From positions 15,197,889 to 15,261,888 of the forward strand of contig NC_061864.1 of the NCBI RefSeq assembly GCF_907164915.1: a DNA stretch of 64,000 bases. Direction: 5' to 3'. The number at the start of each line of letters is the position of its first letter. Position 1 is the first letter of the stretch. The position numbers were made by a program, and so were the translations under genes. Shown here in pieces: positions 19,210 to 30,783 of the stretch. This DNA is from Impatiens glandulifera (lineage: Eukaryota; Streptophyta; Magnoliopsida; Ericales; Balsaminaceae). The notes under the pieces are model-generated. The model saw only the letters and a list, made by a program, of their open reading frames with translations. It was not told where the DNA came from and did no database searches.

Positions 19210-19520
19210 ATAAAAAACGTTATTTCAAACAGATATGGGATCTTTATGTGTTTTTTTAGTTTTTTTAAGATTTTATTTCAAAATTCAACCATCTTTTTAT
19301 CCATTATTTCAACGATATAATCACTCAATTTATCTATTTAAATATCAAAATTACTTTTTATTAACTCTAAAACAGAACGAGAGAAAATTAAAATATAAGG
19401 ATATTTTGGTAATTTAACTAAAAAAACTATTTTTTTAAAAGTATTTATCAAACAAGATTTCTTTAGAAAAAAACTCTGAAAAAAAAACAAAAAACAAAAA
19501 TCATTTCCTCAAACTAGCCC
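19210..19520 (+). repeat. Dispersed repeat, copy 2
   Basis: This is a diverged second copy of the sequence at 11340-11650, in the same orientation. The shared blocks AAGATTTTATT, AAATATCAAAATTAC, TTATTAACTCTAAAA and TATTTATCAAACAA occur in the same order. Confidence 0.5.
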
Positions 19521-22500
19521 TTAAAGAAAAGAGTGCCCGTAATGTAGATTTTTGGATTATATACATGTGTGAACAAACTAAAAAAAAGGAGGAAAAAGGG
19601 AAAACATAAAAAGAAAGAAAGAACAAGTACAGATTAAAAAGAAGGAAAAAATGAAAAAGAAGAAAAAAGAGTTACCAAAAAATGGGATATCTATTCTAGA
19701 ACGGAATTGTAATATATATTAATCAAGATAAAATGTTAATTTGTTTTCATTTAGATCAATTCAAATACCAAAAAATAAATCAAATTTGTTTTTTATGGAA
19801 TTCAAACAAATTAGGATATAAGTAACATCAAAATAAACATAGAAATTTATAATTTTATTTTGATATTTATATAAGATTTTCTATCTTATCTTTACAAAAA
19901 TGTGAATCAATCATCATGAAATGAAATGATTTTATCCTTTCAAAAAAACTAATTTTACACATTTTTTTCACCAAATTTTGCTTATTCTTCATATACAATA
20001 GCTTCATTTAAAAACACTTTTATTTTATTACTTAGGTTAATTTCAAATTTTGAAACTAAATTTGTTAGAAAAAATGAAAAAAAATAAATAAACAGGGACA
20101 ATTTATATATTAAAAAAGAACAAATAATAATAAAGCGAAAAATAAAAAATGAAAATGCAAAATGCAAAAAAGCAAAAATAAAAATTAAATTTAAAAAAAT
20201 TCAACTCATCAATAAAATCACTCCATTTATTTAACAGAATGTTAAAATAAATTTTAATTTAAAAAATATATATTTTTTATTATATATTAATTCCCTTTTA
20301 AGTTTGGTATCTAAAATATTCATCTAATAAACCACTTTATTGAATAAGTTTTGAGTGGGTGGACAAAAAATGATAAAAATTAACCAGCCCTATACTACTC
20401 AAGTAAATAAGAGTAACATAATATTTTATATATACGAAAATCGGACTCTAACCTCAACTAACCAAGTCGGGGATGATGCAGAATTTACGCGCCAACTAAA
20501 AATATTATGTGTCTCGAGTTAAATGGCCCATTGAAAATCGGAAAAGAATTATTTCTTGTCTAGATACAATGACTTGCTAAAGTTTGGAACAAATGGGCAA
20601 TAATTTGGGCATATGATAATGTATTGATTTGTGGATCTTCATTCAGATAACATAAATTAACACATGCATTTTAGTGTACTAAACAAGTCTTGAAATAAAT
20701 AATCTCATTGTAACAGCCTAACATGGGATAATTAAGCATTTTAAATAGGATAAGTAACCGACCAATCATAATAATATATACGAGTTCACCGAAAGTAGAA
20801 GACAATTTACTTATAATATTAAGTTGAGCAACAAATGAAGCAAACTCATTGAAGTTGGAGCTTAATTAATTGTTTGGAGAACTAATTAACTGATTCCCAT
20901 AGATACATTAAACAAATTAAGATTAAAAAATTGGCATATTACATGATAATTGTTGATCTAAATTTAATAATGATTATTTTTACCCTCAAATCAATCTTCC
21001 CTATTGGGTAAGTAGTTAAAATGAATCGGTTAATTTGTTCATTCTAACATACCGTTTATAATTAAAATTTTCATTGGCAAACAGTATAATTAATCGGTTT
21101 AGTTAGTTTATTATTTTATATAAATATTTATTATGATAATCTTTGAAGTTTATAAAAATAGCTTTGAATTTTTAATTAGTAGATTATTTGAAAAAGAATG
21201 GGAAGTTGATATGAATATATGGATAAAAGGAGAAAAATTAAAAGATATGCAATGAACTTGTACTTTCGAATTTTGTTTTTATGTAATGATAAGATTGAAA
21301 CAAATTGAAAAATATATTAACATATATGCTATGTTGATTGGACTTAATTTGTCTCTGCCGACGTGCATGATTCATGAATGGCACTAAGTTTTATATTCAT
21401 ACGCTGCATGACTATATTCACATGTTATTCACACTCACACTTGCATATATTCTCGATTTTTTTTTCTTTCTAATTTGGTTTGATTCCTTGTTTTTTATAC
21501 TAAAAATAGATGAAACTAATTTGTTTGAGTTTATGATATATGATTAGTACGTTAAACTGATCAATTATTTTGTATAATTAGAGATGACAATTATAGTCTG
21601 TCTATTTTTTTATTCGAATTGCCCTTGGCGGGTTTTTCACGGTTTGACCATAGATGGTATTTGTGTCACTCGACTATGATCTGAACTAACATCGATAAAC
21701 ACAAATAAATATATACCATCATATTATTTATATTTTATAAAAATATTAAGTATTTTATTTTTATAAAAATATGAATTTTTAACCTATTACAATATATATC
21801 GATTTATATAATTTTGTTTAGTTCCGCGAGAATTTTTTAAAATCAAACCAAACGAAGATGGTACCAAAAAAAATCCAAGTAGTAAAACAAGAAAGAGATT
21901 ATTATTTTTAATGTGTTTTCTTGAATATATAAATATATATATAAATAGAAAAATGGATAAATTTTTAAGATCAGAGTATAAAAATTAGTGCTACATTGTC
22001 TTGTTAATCTTTCTTGGTGAGCATCAAGAGATTCTTATAGAGTAATTAAGTATAAATTTGTAACTAAAAATACTTTAATTTTTGATAGGATGTAAGCATT
22101 TTGATGTATCAATGAAGAAAGATTGGAGCAATCTATGATTATTCTTTCCCTTAACAACAACTATTTTATCAAATTGGAATTAATTTTATAAGAAATAAAC
22201 TTTAATCTAAATAGTATAATGAATTAACTGTGATTTATATGTTTAATTTAAAACAATTAATTGACCAAGAAAATTAAAACCATAATAGACTATGTTTAGG
22301 ACACGTGAAGTAAACTGTTGGCTTAGTATTGATGGTATTTCAAAGTTCCAAGCTGTTATGCTCAAACTCATTTATTAACGCACATGTTTCTCGTGATTTA
22401 TGTTCTTCATAGGAGAACGGCTATGTCATCACTCGCCACATGTAGGGTCATCCCACATGTTATCCTCCATACATACACACTCAAAGAGCTTGATATTCGG

Positions 22501-23274
22501 TTATTTTAAATTAAATTACTAAAATATATTTTTATATTTAACATTTTATGTAAATAAAGAAAAACTATTCTAACTATTTGATTTTTTTTAGTATAAACAA
22601 ATAAAAATACAGATTACTTAACGCCGAATTCGGTTTGAGTTTTTAAAATAACTTAAATAATTTTTTTTTCAATTCATCACTTCTTAACAATCCCATTACT
22701 CATTTAATTAACCAGAATACTAAAATATAATATATTTTAAATTATTATTTTTTATTTTATTTATATATATCAATACTCTTTAAATCTTATTATAAAAAAT
22801 AATAATTATTTTCTCAAAATCATCACCAAACATTATTTTTTTCTACTTCTAAATTTAAAAAAAAAAACTAAATCCAAACAAGGCTAAGATTCCATGGATT
22901 CATTTATGTTCTACTCACATTTTTTATTTATTTTCCCACCACTTTTTCATTTTATTCTCAAAGTATTTAACCTTTTGCTCTCTAAATTCAATAACCTTTT
23001 GCCCTCTAAATTCAAAAACTATATATTTAACTTGATTTCTCTCTTTATTTTGTTTTAATTAATTGTAAAGAGAAAAGTGGGTAGAAAAAGATGTGGGTTG
23101 TTTGAGAAAAAAAAAAAATTGAAATAAAGATAATGGATTGTTTGAAAAGGAGAAGGAAAATATGTATTTTTTTACAAAAAGATAACTAGAAAATGTGGTA
23201 AAACATTAATGTATAAAAAAAACTTTCGGTGGGGCTAACAAATTATAATAATAAATAAATAATTGAACATCCAT

Positions 23275-23281
23275 TATAAAA
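23275..23281 (+). promoter_or_regulatory. TATA box of the CYP94 gene
   Basis: TATAAAA lies 60 bases before the start codon at 23341. A transcription start about 30 bases downstream would give a leader of about 35 bases. This supports the ATG at 23341 as the true start. Confidence 0.55.
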
Positions 23282-23340
23282 TCTCATCCTTTCTACTCTC
23301 AAGTCACCTTCCAAGCAGTTTCTCCTCTTCTTGAGAAGTC

Positions 23341-24882
23341 ATGGATTTTTACACCTTTATCCATTTCTTTCTATCATGTTCTCTCTCCTTCTCACTCTTC
23401 TACCTACTTCTCTCTTCCCTCATAACCCGATTAACCAGCTTAGTCGCCCCGACCCGACAATGCGAATGTCAAATCTGTCAAGATTTTCTCTCAAGAAACT
23501 GGACTAAGAAATTCCACAATATATCCGATTGGTACTCCGACTTACTCCAAAAATCTCCGACCGGAACCATACACATCCACGTGGCCAACAACATCATCAC
23601 GGCGAATCCAGAAAATGTTGAACACATGTTAAAAACAAGGTTCCATAATTACCCAAAAGGGAAACAATTCTCTGCCATTCTTGGTGATTTACTTGGTCAA
23701 GGAATCTTCAACGTGGATGGTCATTCATGGAAGTTTCAGCGAAAACTAGCTAGCCTCGAGCTCGGGAGTGTCTCAGTTAGATCCTATGCTTTCCGGGTTA
23801 TCTCATCTGAGATCCAGACCCGATTCATTCCGTTGATAGAATCTTTTTCCGATCATGAACGAGTTGTTGACTTGCAAGACGTGTTTAGGAGATTCGCTTT
23901 TGATACCATTTGTCGATTTTCTTTCGGGCTTGACCCGGGATGTCTCCGCAGTTCATTACCCGAGTCGGAGTTCGCATCGGCTTTTGATAAGGCGTCGAGA
24001 CTCTCCGCTGAACGGGCGATGACTGCTTCTCCGTTGGTGTGGAAGATGAAGCGGTTTTTCAATTTGGGTTCGGAGAAGGAATTGAGATCAGCGATTCGTT
24101 CCATTGATGTTCTTGCAGGGGAAGTGATTAAGCAAAAGAAGGAAATGGGTACGGGTCAAATCCAGAACGATCTTCTATCTAGATTCATGTCAACGATCAG
24201 CGACGATGATTACTTGCGTGACATAGTTGTTAGCTTCTTATTGGCGGGTCGTGACACAATTGCATCGGGTCTTACAAGTTTGTTCTGGTTATTGGCTCAA
24301 AACAGAGAAATTGTGTCAATGATCCGAGAAGAAGCCGAACGGGTCATGGGTCAATCGGATACGGGTCTCCCGACATTCGAGCAGTTACAGAAGATGAACT
24401 ATCTTCAGGCTGCGGTGTACGAGAGTTTAAGGATTTTCCCACCTGTACAATTTGATTCAAAGTTTGCTTCACAACCCGATGTTCTTCCGGACGGGTCTTT
24501 TGTAAAGAGTGGGACTCGGGTCACTTACCACCCGTACGCGATGGGTCGGATGGAGAAAATATGGGGTTCGGATTGCCTTGAATTCAAGCCCGAACGGTGG
24601 TTATCTGATGGTATCTTCACGCCGGTAAATCCTTTCAAGTTCTCGGTTTTTCAGGCCGGGAATAGGGTTTGTTTGGGGAAGGAAATGGCGGTGGTGGAGA
24701 TGAAGTTGGTGGCGGTTTCTTTCATAAGGCGGTTTGATATCGAGTTGGCGGCGCCGTCAGATCAGAGTATGCTAAGGTTCTCTCCTGGTTTGACAGCCAC
24801 CGTAAGCGGCGGCCTCCCGGTGGTTATTCAACGGCGGCGTGATAGTGAGATTATTGAAAATGCCTTTGTATTAAGAAAGTAA
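23341..24882 (+). CDS. CYP94C1-like: Cytochrome P450, CYP94C-like fatty-acid/jasmonate oxidase
   Basis: One uninterrupted exon encodes 513 residues, normal for the intronless CYP94 family. Residues 1-35 form a hydrophobic ER anchor. A Cys-rich segment (CECQICQDFL, about 40-49), which I recall from CYP94C proteins, follows instead of the usual Pro-rich hinge. The I helix carries AGRDT (302-306), the K helix ESLR (361-364), a PERW follows, and the heme loop is FQAGNRVCLG with the axial Cys at 444. All catalytic landmarks are intact. CYP94C enzymes oxidise 12-hydroxy-jasmonoyl-Ile to the 12-carboxy form and so help switch off jasmonate signalling; other CYP94 members omega-hydroxylate fatty acids. 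The subfamily call rests on remembered similarity, so CYP94 is firm and CYP94C probable. Confidence 0.9.
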   Translation: MDFYTFIHFFLSCSLSFSLFYLLLSSLITRLTSLVAPTRQCECQICQDFLSRNWTKKFHNISDWYSDLLQKSPTGTIHIHVANNIITANPENVEHMLKTRFHNYPKGKQFSAILGDLLGQGIFNVDGHSWKFQRKLASLELGSVSVRSYAFRVISSEIQTRFIPLIESFSDHERVVDLQDVFRRFAFDTICRFSFGLDPGCLRSSLPESEFASAFDKASRLSAERAMTASPLVWKMKRFFNLGSEKELRSAIRSIDVLAGEVIKQKKEMGTGQIQNDLLSRFMSTISDDDYLRDIVVSFLLAGRDTIASGLTSLFWLLAQNREIVSMIREEAERVMGQSDTGLPTFEQLQKMNYLQAAVYESLRIFPPVQFDSKFASQPDVLPDGSFVKSGTRVTYHPYAMGRMEKIWGSDCLEFKPERWLSDGIFTPVNPFKFSVFQAGNRVCLGKEMAVVEMKLVAVSFIRRFDIELAAPSDQSMLRFSPGLTATVSGGLPVVIQRRRDSEIIENAFVLRK

Positions 24883-24956
24883 TAAGGGAGAAACTATATA
24901 TGGTTAATTGAAGCAATAGTAGATTAGTAATTAACTGTGACAGTACATACACATCA

Positions 24957-24962
24957 AATAAA
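24957..24962 (+). terminator. Polyadenylation signal of the CYP94 gene
   Basis: AATAAA occurs 75 bases after the stop codon at 24882. It is a plausible poly(A) signal but a weak call on sequence alone. Confidence 0.4.
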
Positions 24963-25317
24963 ATTAGAGAAATTTGGTATTTCATAACTAATTTTATGTC
25001 AATTTTCAATTCCTAACTAGATAACACAATTCAACTTGTTTGATGCTTTGTTATTTGAAAAAAAAACAAAATAGAATATGAAATTACATCACTTTCAAAG
25101 AGAAAGTGATTTTTTTATAGGTTAAATTATTTAAAATTTTATAAGAAAATAAATTAACTAATATTTTAATTAAATAATAAGAATAATATTTAATATGATG
25201 ATAAAAGTTTTGAAATGATTCAAATAAATCATATATGAAAATAACTAATATATAGTTTTGTCCAATTTTTTTTCCCTACAGTTCTAAATTGAAGTTAATT
25301 AGGTCTCAAATAAAATT

Positions 25318-25819
25318 TTAATAATATATATATAATGATGCTTAATTTTTAAAGTGTCCGGATTGCCGAGTCGAGAACTGTGGTTAATTTGGATATATGT
25401 GAGAGTAAATGGATACTTGGGTCGGATTGTAGGTTGACCCGTCCATAAACTTAAAACGGTTAAATATAAAATAAAAAATGCTATAGGTATGGTTCGAACT
25501 TGCAACCTAACAAAATAAATACAACCTTTTAACCAACTAGGCTAATAACACTTTATATTTTTAATTTAATTCAAATTTTGATAAACGCGTGAATTCAACT
25601 TTTTAACTAACTAATATATATATATATATAATGATGTTTAATTTTTAAAGTGTCCAGATTGCCGGGTCGAAATAGATACTTGAGTCGGATATATGTGAGA
25701 GTAAATAGATACTTGGGTCGGATAATGAGTTGACCCGTCTATAAAAATTTTACCGTAATATTTTTTTTACAATTTTTTATATTATCATTACTCGTGCAAA
25801 TAGACGAGATACATGCTAG
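25318..25819 (+). mobile_element. Short non-autonomous Helitron
   Basis: The 3' end has an 18-base hairpin (CTCGT...ACGAG, 25791-25808) followed seven bases later by CTAG (25816-25819) and then T, the classic Helitron terminus. The body is two head-to-tail copies of the unit found nine times in reverse orientation at 31222-33801. Each copy starts (TA)n-ATGATG and contains AGTGTCC...GATTGCC. The first copy also keeps the reversed tRNA-like module (GGTTCGAACTTGCAACC). The 5' TC is not preserved, so the left boundary is approximate. Confidence 0.7.
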
Positions 25820-26554
25820 TTTTTATAAAACGTGAAAGATCACGGTTTCCCACTTATAAATAAGAGAGATACATTTAAATAACAAAATTGATTATATAAT
25901 TTACTAATTATATTCATCAATATATATCTAGCTACTTCCACTAAAAAGGTGAAGTGATGGGGATAAATTATTATTATTATTATATGTTTGGCTGATCACC
26001 GAATATTGCCAAATGCCGATTAGATGTCTTAAGTTTATCTAAATGAGTCATTAGGAATATGTTTTGACATCTATGATTTGATCTTGGGTTATTTTATCAA
26101 AAGACAGCTGATCATGATTCATGTTTATCATGTATTAAATTTGTTGGACTTCCAAAAAAAGACTAAATAAAAAATGAAGATTAAAAAATTAAAAAATAAA
26201 ATAAAATAAATAATAGTAAAATAAGTCCAATCTTTAACTAGTATAAATTTATTGAGGAATAATAAGAGTAACAACAGTGAATGGTTAAAAAAATATGAAT
26301 CAAACCAAACTGTTAAAATCACAAAGTTAATTGTTGATTGAGATTGATTTGTTTGTTTTTCTTGAGATAAAAGATGTATGAAAGTGTAATTATGACACGT
26401 GCTTTCATAAATAATTTATATAACTAATTTATTTTTACTAATTATTTTTATTTTCTATCTCATATATATATATATAATTATATAATTATGCAAAATCTCA
26501 TTTATAAAATATATATATTTATATATAAAATTATAAAATTATTTCAATATTTTT

Positions 26555-26665
26555 AGGTTGTTTAACGGTTAAAGTGTTTAAATTCATACTTAAGACTATG
26601 ATTCAAATTTCTTTTTTCAAAGTGAGTATTATATGTGGGTGCATATTTAGCTTAAAAGATAATAT
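26555..26665 (+). mobile_element. tRNA-like SINE 5' fragment
   Basis: The sequence AGGTTGTTTAACGGTTAAAG resembles a tRNA A-box, and GACTATGATTCAAATTTC, about 25 bases on, resembles a B-box. Spacing and order fit the internal polymerase III promoter of a tRNA-derived SINE. No clear poly(A) end or target duplication was found, so this is a fragment at best. Confidence 0.4.
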
Positions 26666-26699
26666 ATAATAATATAAGTAGGAAACACTCACGCTAATA

Positions 26700-27720
26700 G
26701 TCACGCTAATAGTGATAGATGAAGCGTAAATGAGAGTGTCGATTTAAGTAACACAAACATTAGTGTGAAACCTAAAGGTTCATTCATGGAGAGTGAGTCA
26801 TTGCCTAAATTTATGCCAAGATGTGTAATTGAATGTTCAAATATTTAAGAATGTATCATTTAAGACCAATGGGTCCATCAACAGAGAGTGAGTTAGATAA
26901 TTCTAGGATGTTTATGTATGTATCCTTCAAAACCGCAAGGTCTGCAAGGTTTTTCAACAGAGGGTGAGTCAATGCATAAAATCATGCTAAAAAGCGTAAT
27001 CGAACAGAAGCGAGAATGACGGATTAAGTAACACAAACATTAGTTTGAAAATCTAAGGGTTCATTTCATTCATGGAGGGTGAGTTAGGGCCTATATTATG
27101 CCGAAATGTGTAATCTAATGTTTAAAAATGTATCCTTGAAGACCGTAATGTTCGTTCACAAAGGGTGGAGAGTGAGTTAAGGTCTAAGATCATGCTGAAA
27201 GTCATAGTCAAATGTATGTCAAAAGACATAATCGAATGTTTAAGAATGTCATCCTTGAAGATAATGTATGGTGAGAATTAAGAATGGTGAGGGATTCATC
27301 CACGGAGGGTGAGTCAGAGTCTAAGGTCATGTCGAAAGACGTAGTCGAATGTTTAAGGTTATCCTTTAAGACCGCATGATTCGTCCACGGAGGGTGAGTT
27401 AGGCCTAAAATAATGCCAAAATGTGTAATCGAATGTTTAAAAATATCATCTTTAAAGATAATGTATGGCGAGAATTGAGAATAGTGAGTGGTTCACAGAG
27501 GGTGAGTTAGAGATCTAAGATAATGTTGAAAGACGTAATCGAATGTATCTTATAAGGCCTAAAATCATGTCAAAAGGCATAATCAAATGTTTAAAAATGT
27601 CATCCTTGAAAAGATAATGTATGGTGAGAAAATCAAATGCTTAATAATGTTATTTTTGAAGATATTGTATATATTGTGGGAATTGAATCATTGAAGGATA
27701 ATGTATGATGTTATATGTGG
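26700..27720 (+). repeat. Degenerate ~100-base satellite
   Basis: A phrase of the type GGAGGGTGAGTTAGG recurs at about 26789, 26883, 26960, 27075, 27167, 27304, 27389 and 27498. It is usually followed by CTAAAATCATG, then AAATGTGTAATCGAATG, then TTTAAGAATGT and ATCCTTGAAGA, in that order. Spacing varies from about 75 to 140 bases. There is no open frame and no match to a gene I know. It is a decayed tandem array of unknown origin. Confidence 0.7.
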
Positions 27721-27739
27721 GTGTGAATTTTGGAGACTA

Positions 27740-28900
27740 ATAATGTTTTATATTTTTATTTTAAGTTTTAAAATTATTATTATTATATATATATATAATT
27801 TTAAAATATAATAAATAGGTAATATATATATATATATAAATAATAAACCAAATAAAAAAACCATTATATTTTGATATGTTATAAATAATTTATAAATAAT
27901 TGTTTTTTTAATTTATAATTTCTAAAAAAAGTAAAAAAAAAATGTAAATATATTTAATTTAAATTTTAAAGTGATTGAAAAATTATTTTAAATATATATA
28001 TAAATTATATATTAGTAAAATTTGAAAAGATAAATTATTTTTATTAATAAATTTATATAATAGGTTGAGAGAGAAAATAGGATATGAGATATAATTATTT
28101 TTATTATATATGAAATTTTATATATATATATATATATTAATAAATTGATAATTTTGTGAGATTTAATAAGATGTTTCAAGTGAAGTGAGGTAGAAAATTT
28201 ATAATATGAGAGGTAAAAAATGATATTAGTGGTTAATGCAAGCTAAGCTGGTTTGGCAAGAGAGTAATGTTGAATACAAAATGTTTGAACAATGATTAAT
28301 ATTTAAGGGAATTAATATTAATTTTTTTTAAATAAAAATGTTTTGATATTTCTTAAACAATTTATAAAATTTGTTATTTTAATTCTAATATTTTTAGATG
28401 CATATTTAAAAAAATATTTTATCTAGAAAAAAATTAAAAATATATTAAATAAATATGTTAAGTTTGAATGTAATTGAAAACTTATTTTATATTAATTTAT
28501 TATAATAAAAAAATAGAATGATACATTATATATTTTAAATAATATTATTTTAGAATTGATATTAGAATTTATCTATTTTTTTATTTAATTATTTATATAT
28601 ACTATAATTAATAAAATAGAATGAATTTTGTAATACAATTAACGTCATTCCTAAACTAAAACTTAGTTTATATTTTTTTGATTTTTTCTCCTACTAGTAA
28701 AATTGTAATGTCCTCCAATCTCACCCGTTTTTATTTTGGAAACTATAAATTTAGCTAAAAACAAACAAAATTATTATTCCAAAATAAACTGACAAAATCT
28801 TATTAATTGAAATCAAGATACAACCACATTAATGTAACCACATTTACATGTCTCTACACCCAACCCCATAATAATAATAATAGAGTGTTTCTCATTTGAA
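27740..28900. other. AT-rich spacer
   Basis: This is A/T-dominated sequence with several short (TA)n runs, downstream of the IDD-PP2C gene. I see no gene in it. Confidence 0.6.
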
Positions 28901-28923
28901 TCCAGATGAGAAACATAATTGTC

Positions 28924-30305
28924 TTAGCGGTATCCAAATGTTGATGATCTTGGAGCATTCTCCTGCAATTCAAAAGAAACAGCAAGCCAGATAATTAAGG
29001 CTAATGTTTGTTTGATGACTAAATCAATGGAATTTAAAGCTATATATATGTTTGTTTAAGTTTCAATTTCATCTACCTTAACAAACGAAACCACGACAGT
29101 GATGTCATCAAGCTTTCCCCCAGAATAACGAAAACCAGCATTTTGGGAAGCTGTTGAGAATGGTGTTGATCTCGTCTTATCATCCCCACTCTGTCTTGCA
29201 AAAGCTGCAATCTTTTGAGCTGTGTCTTGAGGATCTGACCCAGCTCGAATGACATTCACAGCAATAGAGGCTATCTCATTGCTGTACAAATTATCAAACA
29301 GTCCATCGCTTCCAGCAATTATAACATCTTCGGGGATAACAGGAACAGAAAACACCTGAAAAAGTTAACCCAAGTTATAAAAAGAAAAGTTTCATAGGAG
29401 AAATTAATACAACAAACAAAAACTAATTAACCTGGGCAGAGCTAAGAAGATCAGCACCATTCCCAATGGCTGCTAATTGATATGTACGATTGAAGGCATG
29501 TTGCTGAGCTGGAGATTTGAAAACAGTGCAATCATCTCTAATCACCATGAAACCACTGTCTCCCAAGTTAATGGCATGAAGACCCTACAAATGATCAAAC
29601 ACATAATCAAAATCAAATCTTTCTAAAGAAATTGTGGTCTGGATTACTACTTACACGCTCTGTCAGTGCTATTATGCAAACTGTTGATGATCCTTCAGCT
29701 TGCAGCAAAGCATGAGCCTTTTGAAGAACTCTGGCTGTATCTATACAACCCTTAGGCTCTTCTCGAATTGCAGTAATAGAGCGTAACATTACTTCTCGGG
29801 CAAATTCCTCAGAATCGACCCCAACTTTATCCCAGTACTTGACTCCATCAGCTACACCAATTGCATGTTCATCAGGACAAATGAAATGGGCATCGTCTCC
29901 ACCTGTTTCCTCTTTATTAGGATTAGGCAGGTAACACGATCCCGATATGATTTTCAGTTTCATAAAGCGGGATGATGCAGAAGAAGGAATGGAAAACTTG
30001 TTTGGATTAGTTTTAGGCTCGGAGGGGAAAAATGTGGTGTCTGATAAACGGTTAAATGATGGAATAGAAACTGTGGTAGGAATTGCTCCACCAATGGTCA
30101 TGTTCATCCAAAGAACATTTGATGGAGTAGGATAGAGGGTTTCAGGTTGTGGCGGCGGTGGTTGTTCAAAGATAGTTGGAATTTCCGGCGGCTGCGGTTG
30201 CATTTGCGTTTGCCTATGCGGCGGGGGCGACGGAGGGCGGGGAGAAGAAGGAGAAGATGATCCATCGCAGATCTTGACGTGGGCCTTTAAATCGGACTCC
30301 ACTGC
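28924..30305 (-). CDS. PP2C phosphatase part of an IDD-PP2C fusion gene
   Basis: This follows in frame after the UAA that ends the zinc-finger part (30306-30308). Exons are 29655-30305 (rest of exon 2), 29432-29584, 29077-29355 and 28924-28962, all with GT/AG introns in phase 0. A Ser/Pro/Gln-rich linker of about 110 residues leads into a PP2C domain of the plant PP2C55/80-like group. Numbered from the ATG at 30783, GGDDAHF is at 268-274, GVADGV with metal Asp286, NLGDSG at 356-361, GSDGLFDN with Asp418, and DDITVVV at 484-490. The usual GG after DGV is Lys289-Tyr290. Such enzymes remove phosphate from Ser/Thr using two metal ions. If the UAA ends translation, this part could only be made by reinitiation, for example at the ATG at 29963 (259 residues), or by readthrough. 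The last exon is chosen because its splice sites keep frame; without it the protein ends at 29056 (VDEIET). Confidence 0.75.
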
Positions 30306-30783
30306 TTATTTCTTGAGGCATTTTGGACACTTCCAATTCTTATCTTTGCCGTGTTTTCTGCCATAATGATTCTTAATACCTGTGGTATCGCCCAAAGCAT
30401 GTTTCGGGTCGTGGTGTTTGCAACTGGACTCAGGACAAATGTACACTTTTCTCCGACGTCCTTCCCTGTACGACGTCTCCTGGAGCTCTGGCGACGCCAA
30501 GTTATGTCTGCGCAGGTGATATTTCAAATTTTGTAGACGTCTGAATCCTTTATTACACACACGACAAACATAATTCTGAGTTTCTAACAGAGTTTCAGGT
30601 GACAAAGCAATCACCACAGAATCGGGATCTGAAAAAAAAAACACAAATCAAGAAACAAATTACTATAACGTTTGAATCAATAAATAGACTTGATTCGGAG
30701 TTCTCACCAGGCATTCCAGGACGGTTTCTTCTCCTCCTTACTGGAGCATTCCCCTGATCTTCCCCACCCATAGAGTTCGACAT
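30306..30783 (-). CDS. IDD-type C2H2 zinc-finger part, truncated by UAA
   Basis: Exon 1 is 30708-30783, with a phase-1 intron at 30629-30707. Exon 2 begins at 30628 and reaches UAA at 30306-30308, giving 132 residues. The basic RRRRNRPG followed by MPDPDSVVIALSP is the conserved start of INDETERMINATE-DOMAIN transcription factors, including their nuclear signal and intron position. Zinc finger 1 is C-x2-C-x12-H-x3-H (CRVC...HLRRH). Finger 2 is C-x4-C...H-x4-H (CPESSC...HYGRKH). Finger 3 starts WKCPKCLKK, and the next codon is UAA where the family has Tyr; the remaining finger residues (AVESDLKAHVKIC) follow in frame. Finger 4 is missing. I prefer the ATG at 30783 over 30834, because a TATA box at 30860 would place transcription start near 30830. 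IDD proteins bind DNA and partner with GRAS regulators. It may be a recent pseudogene or a two-product gene. Confidence 0.8.

Larger units (their letters stand above)
15561..23270. other. Gene-poor spacer with repeats
   Basis: No coding gene could be supported here. It contains a short tandem duplication (17390-17720), a foldback MITE (17776-17950) and the second copy of a dispersed repeat (19210-19520). Short open frames such as 16341-16544, 19235-19417 and 19982-20167 are low-complexity and resemble no protein. Confidence 0.6.
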
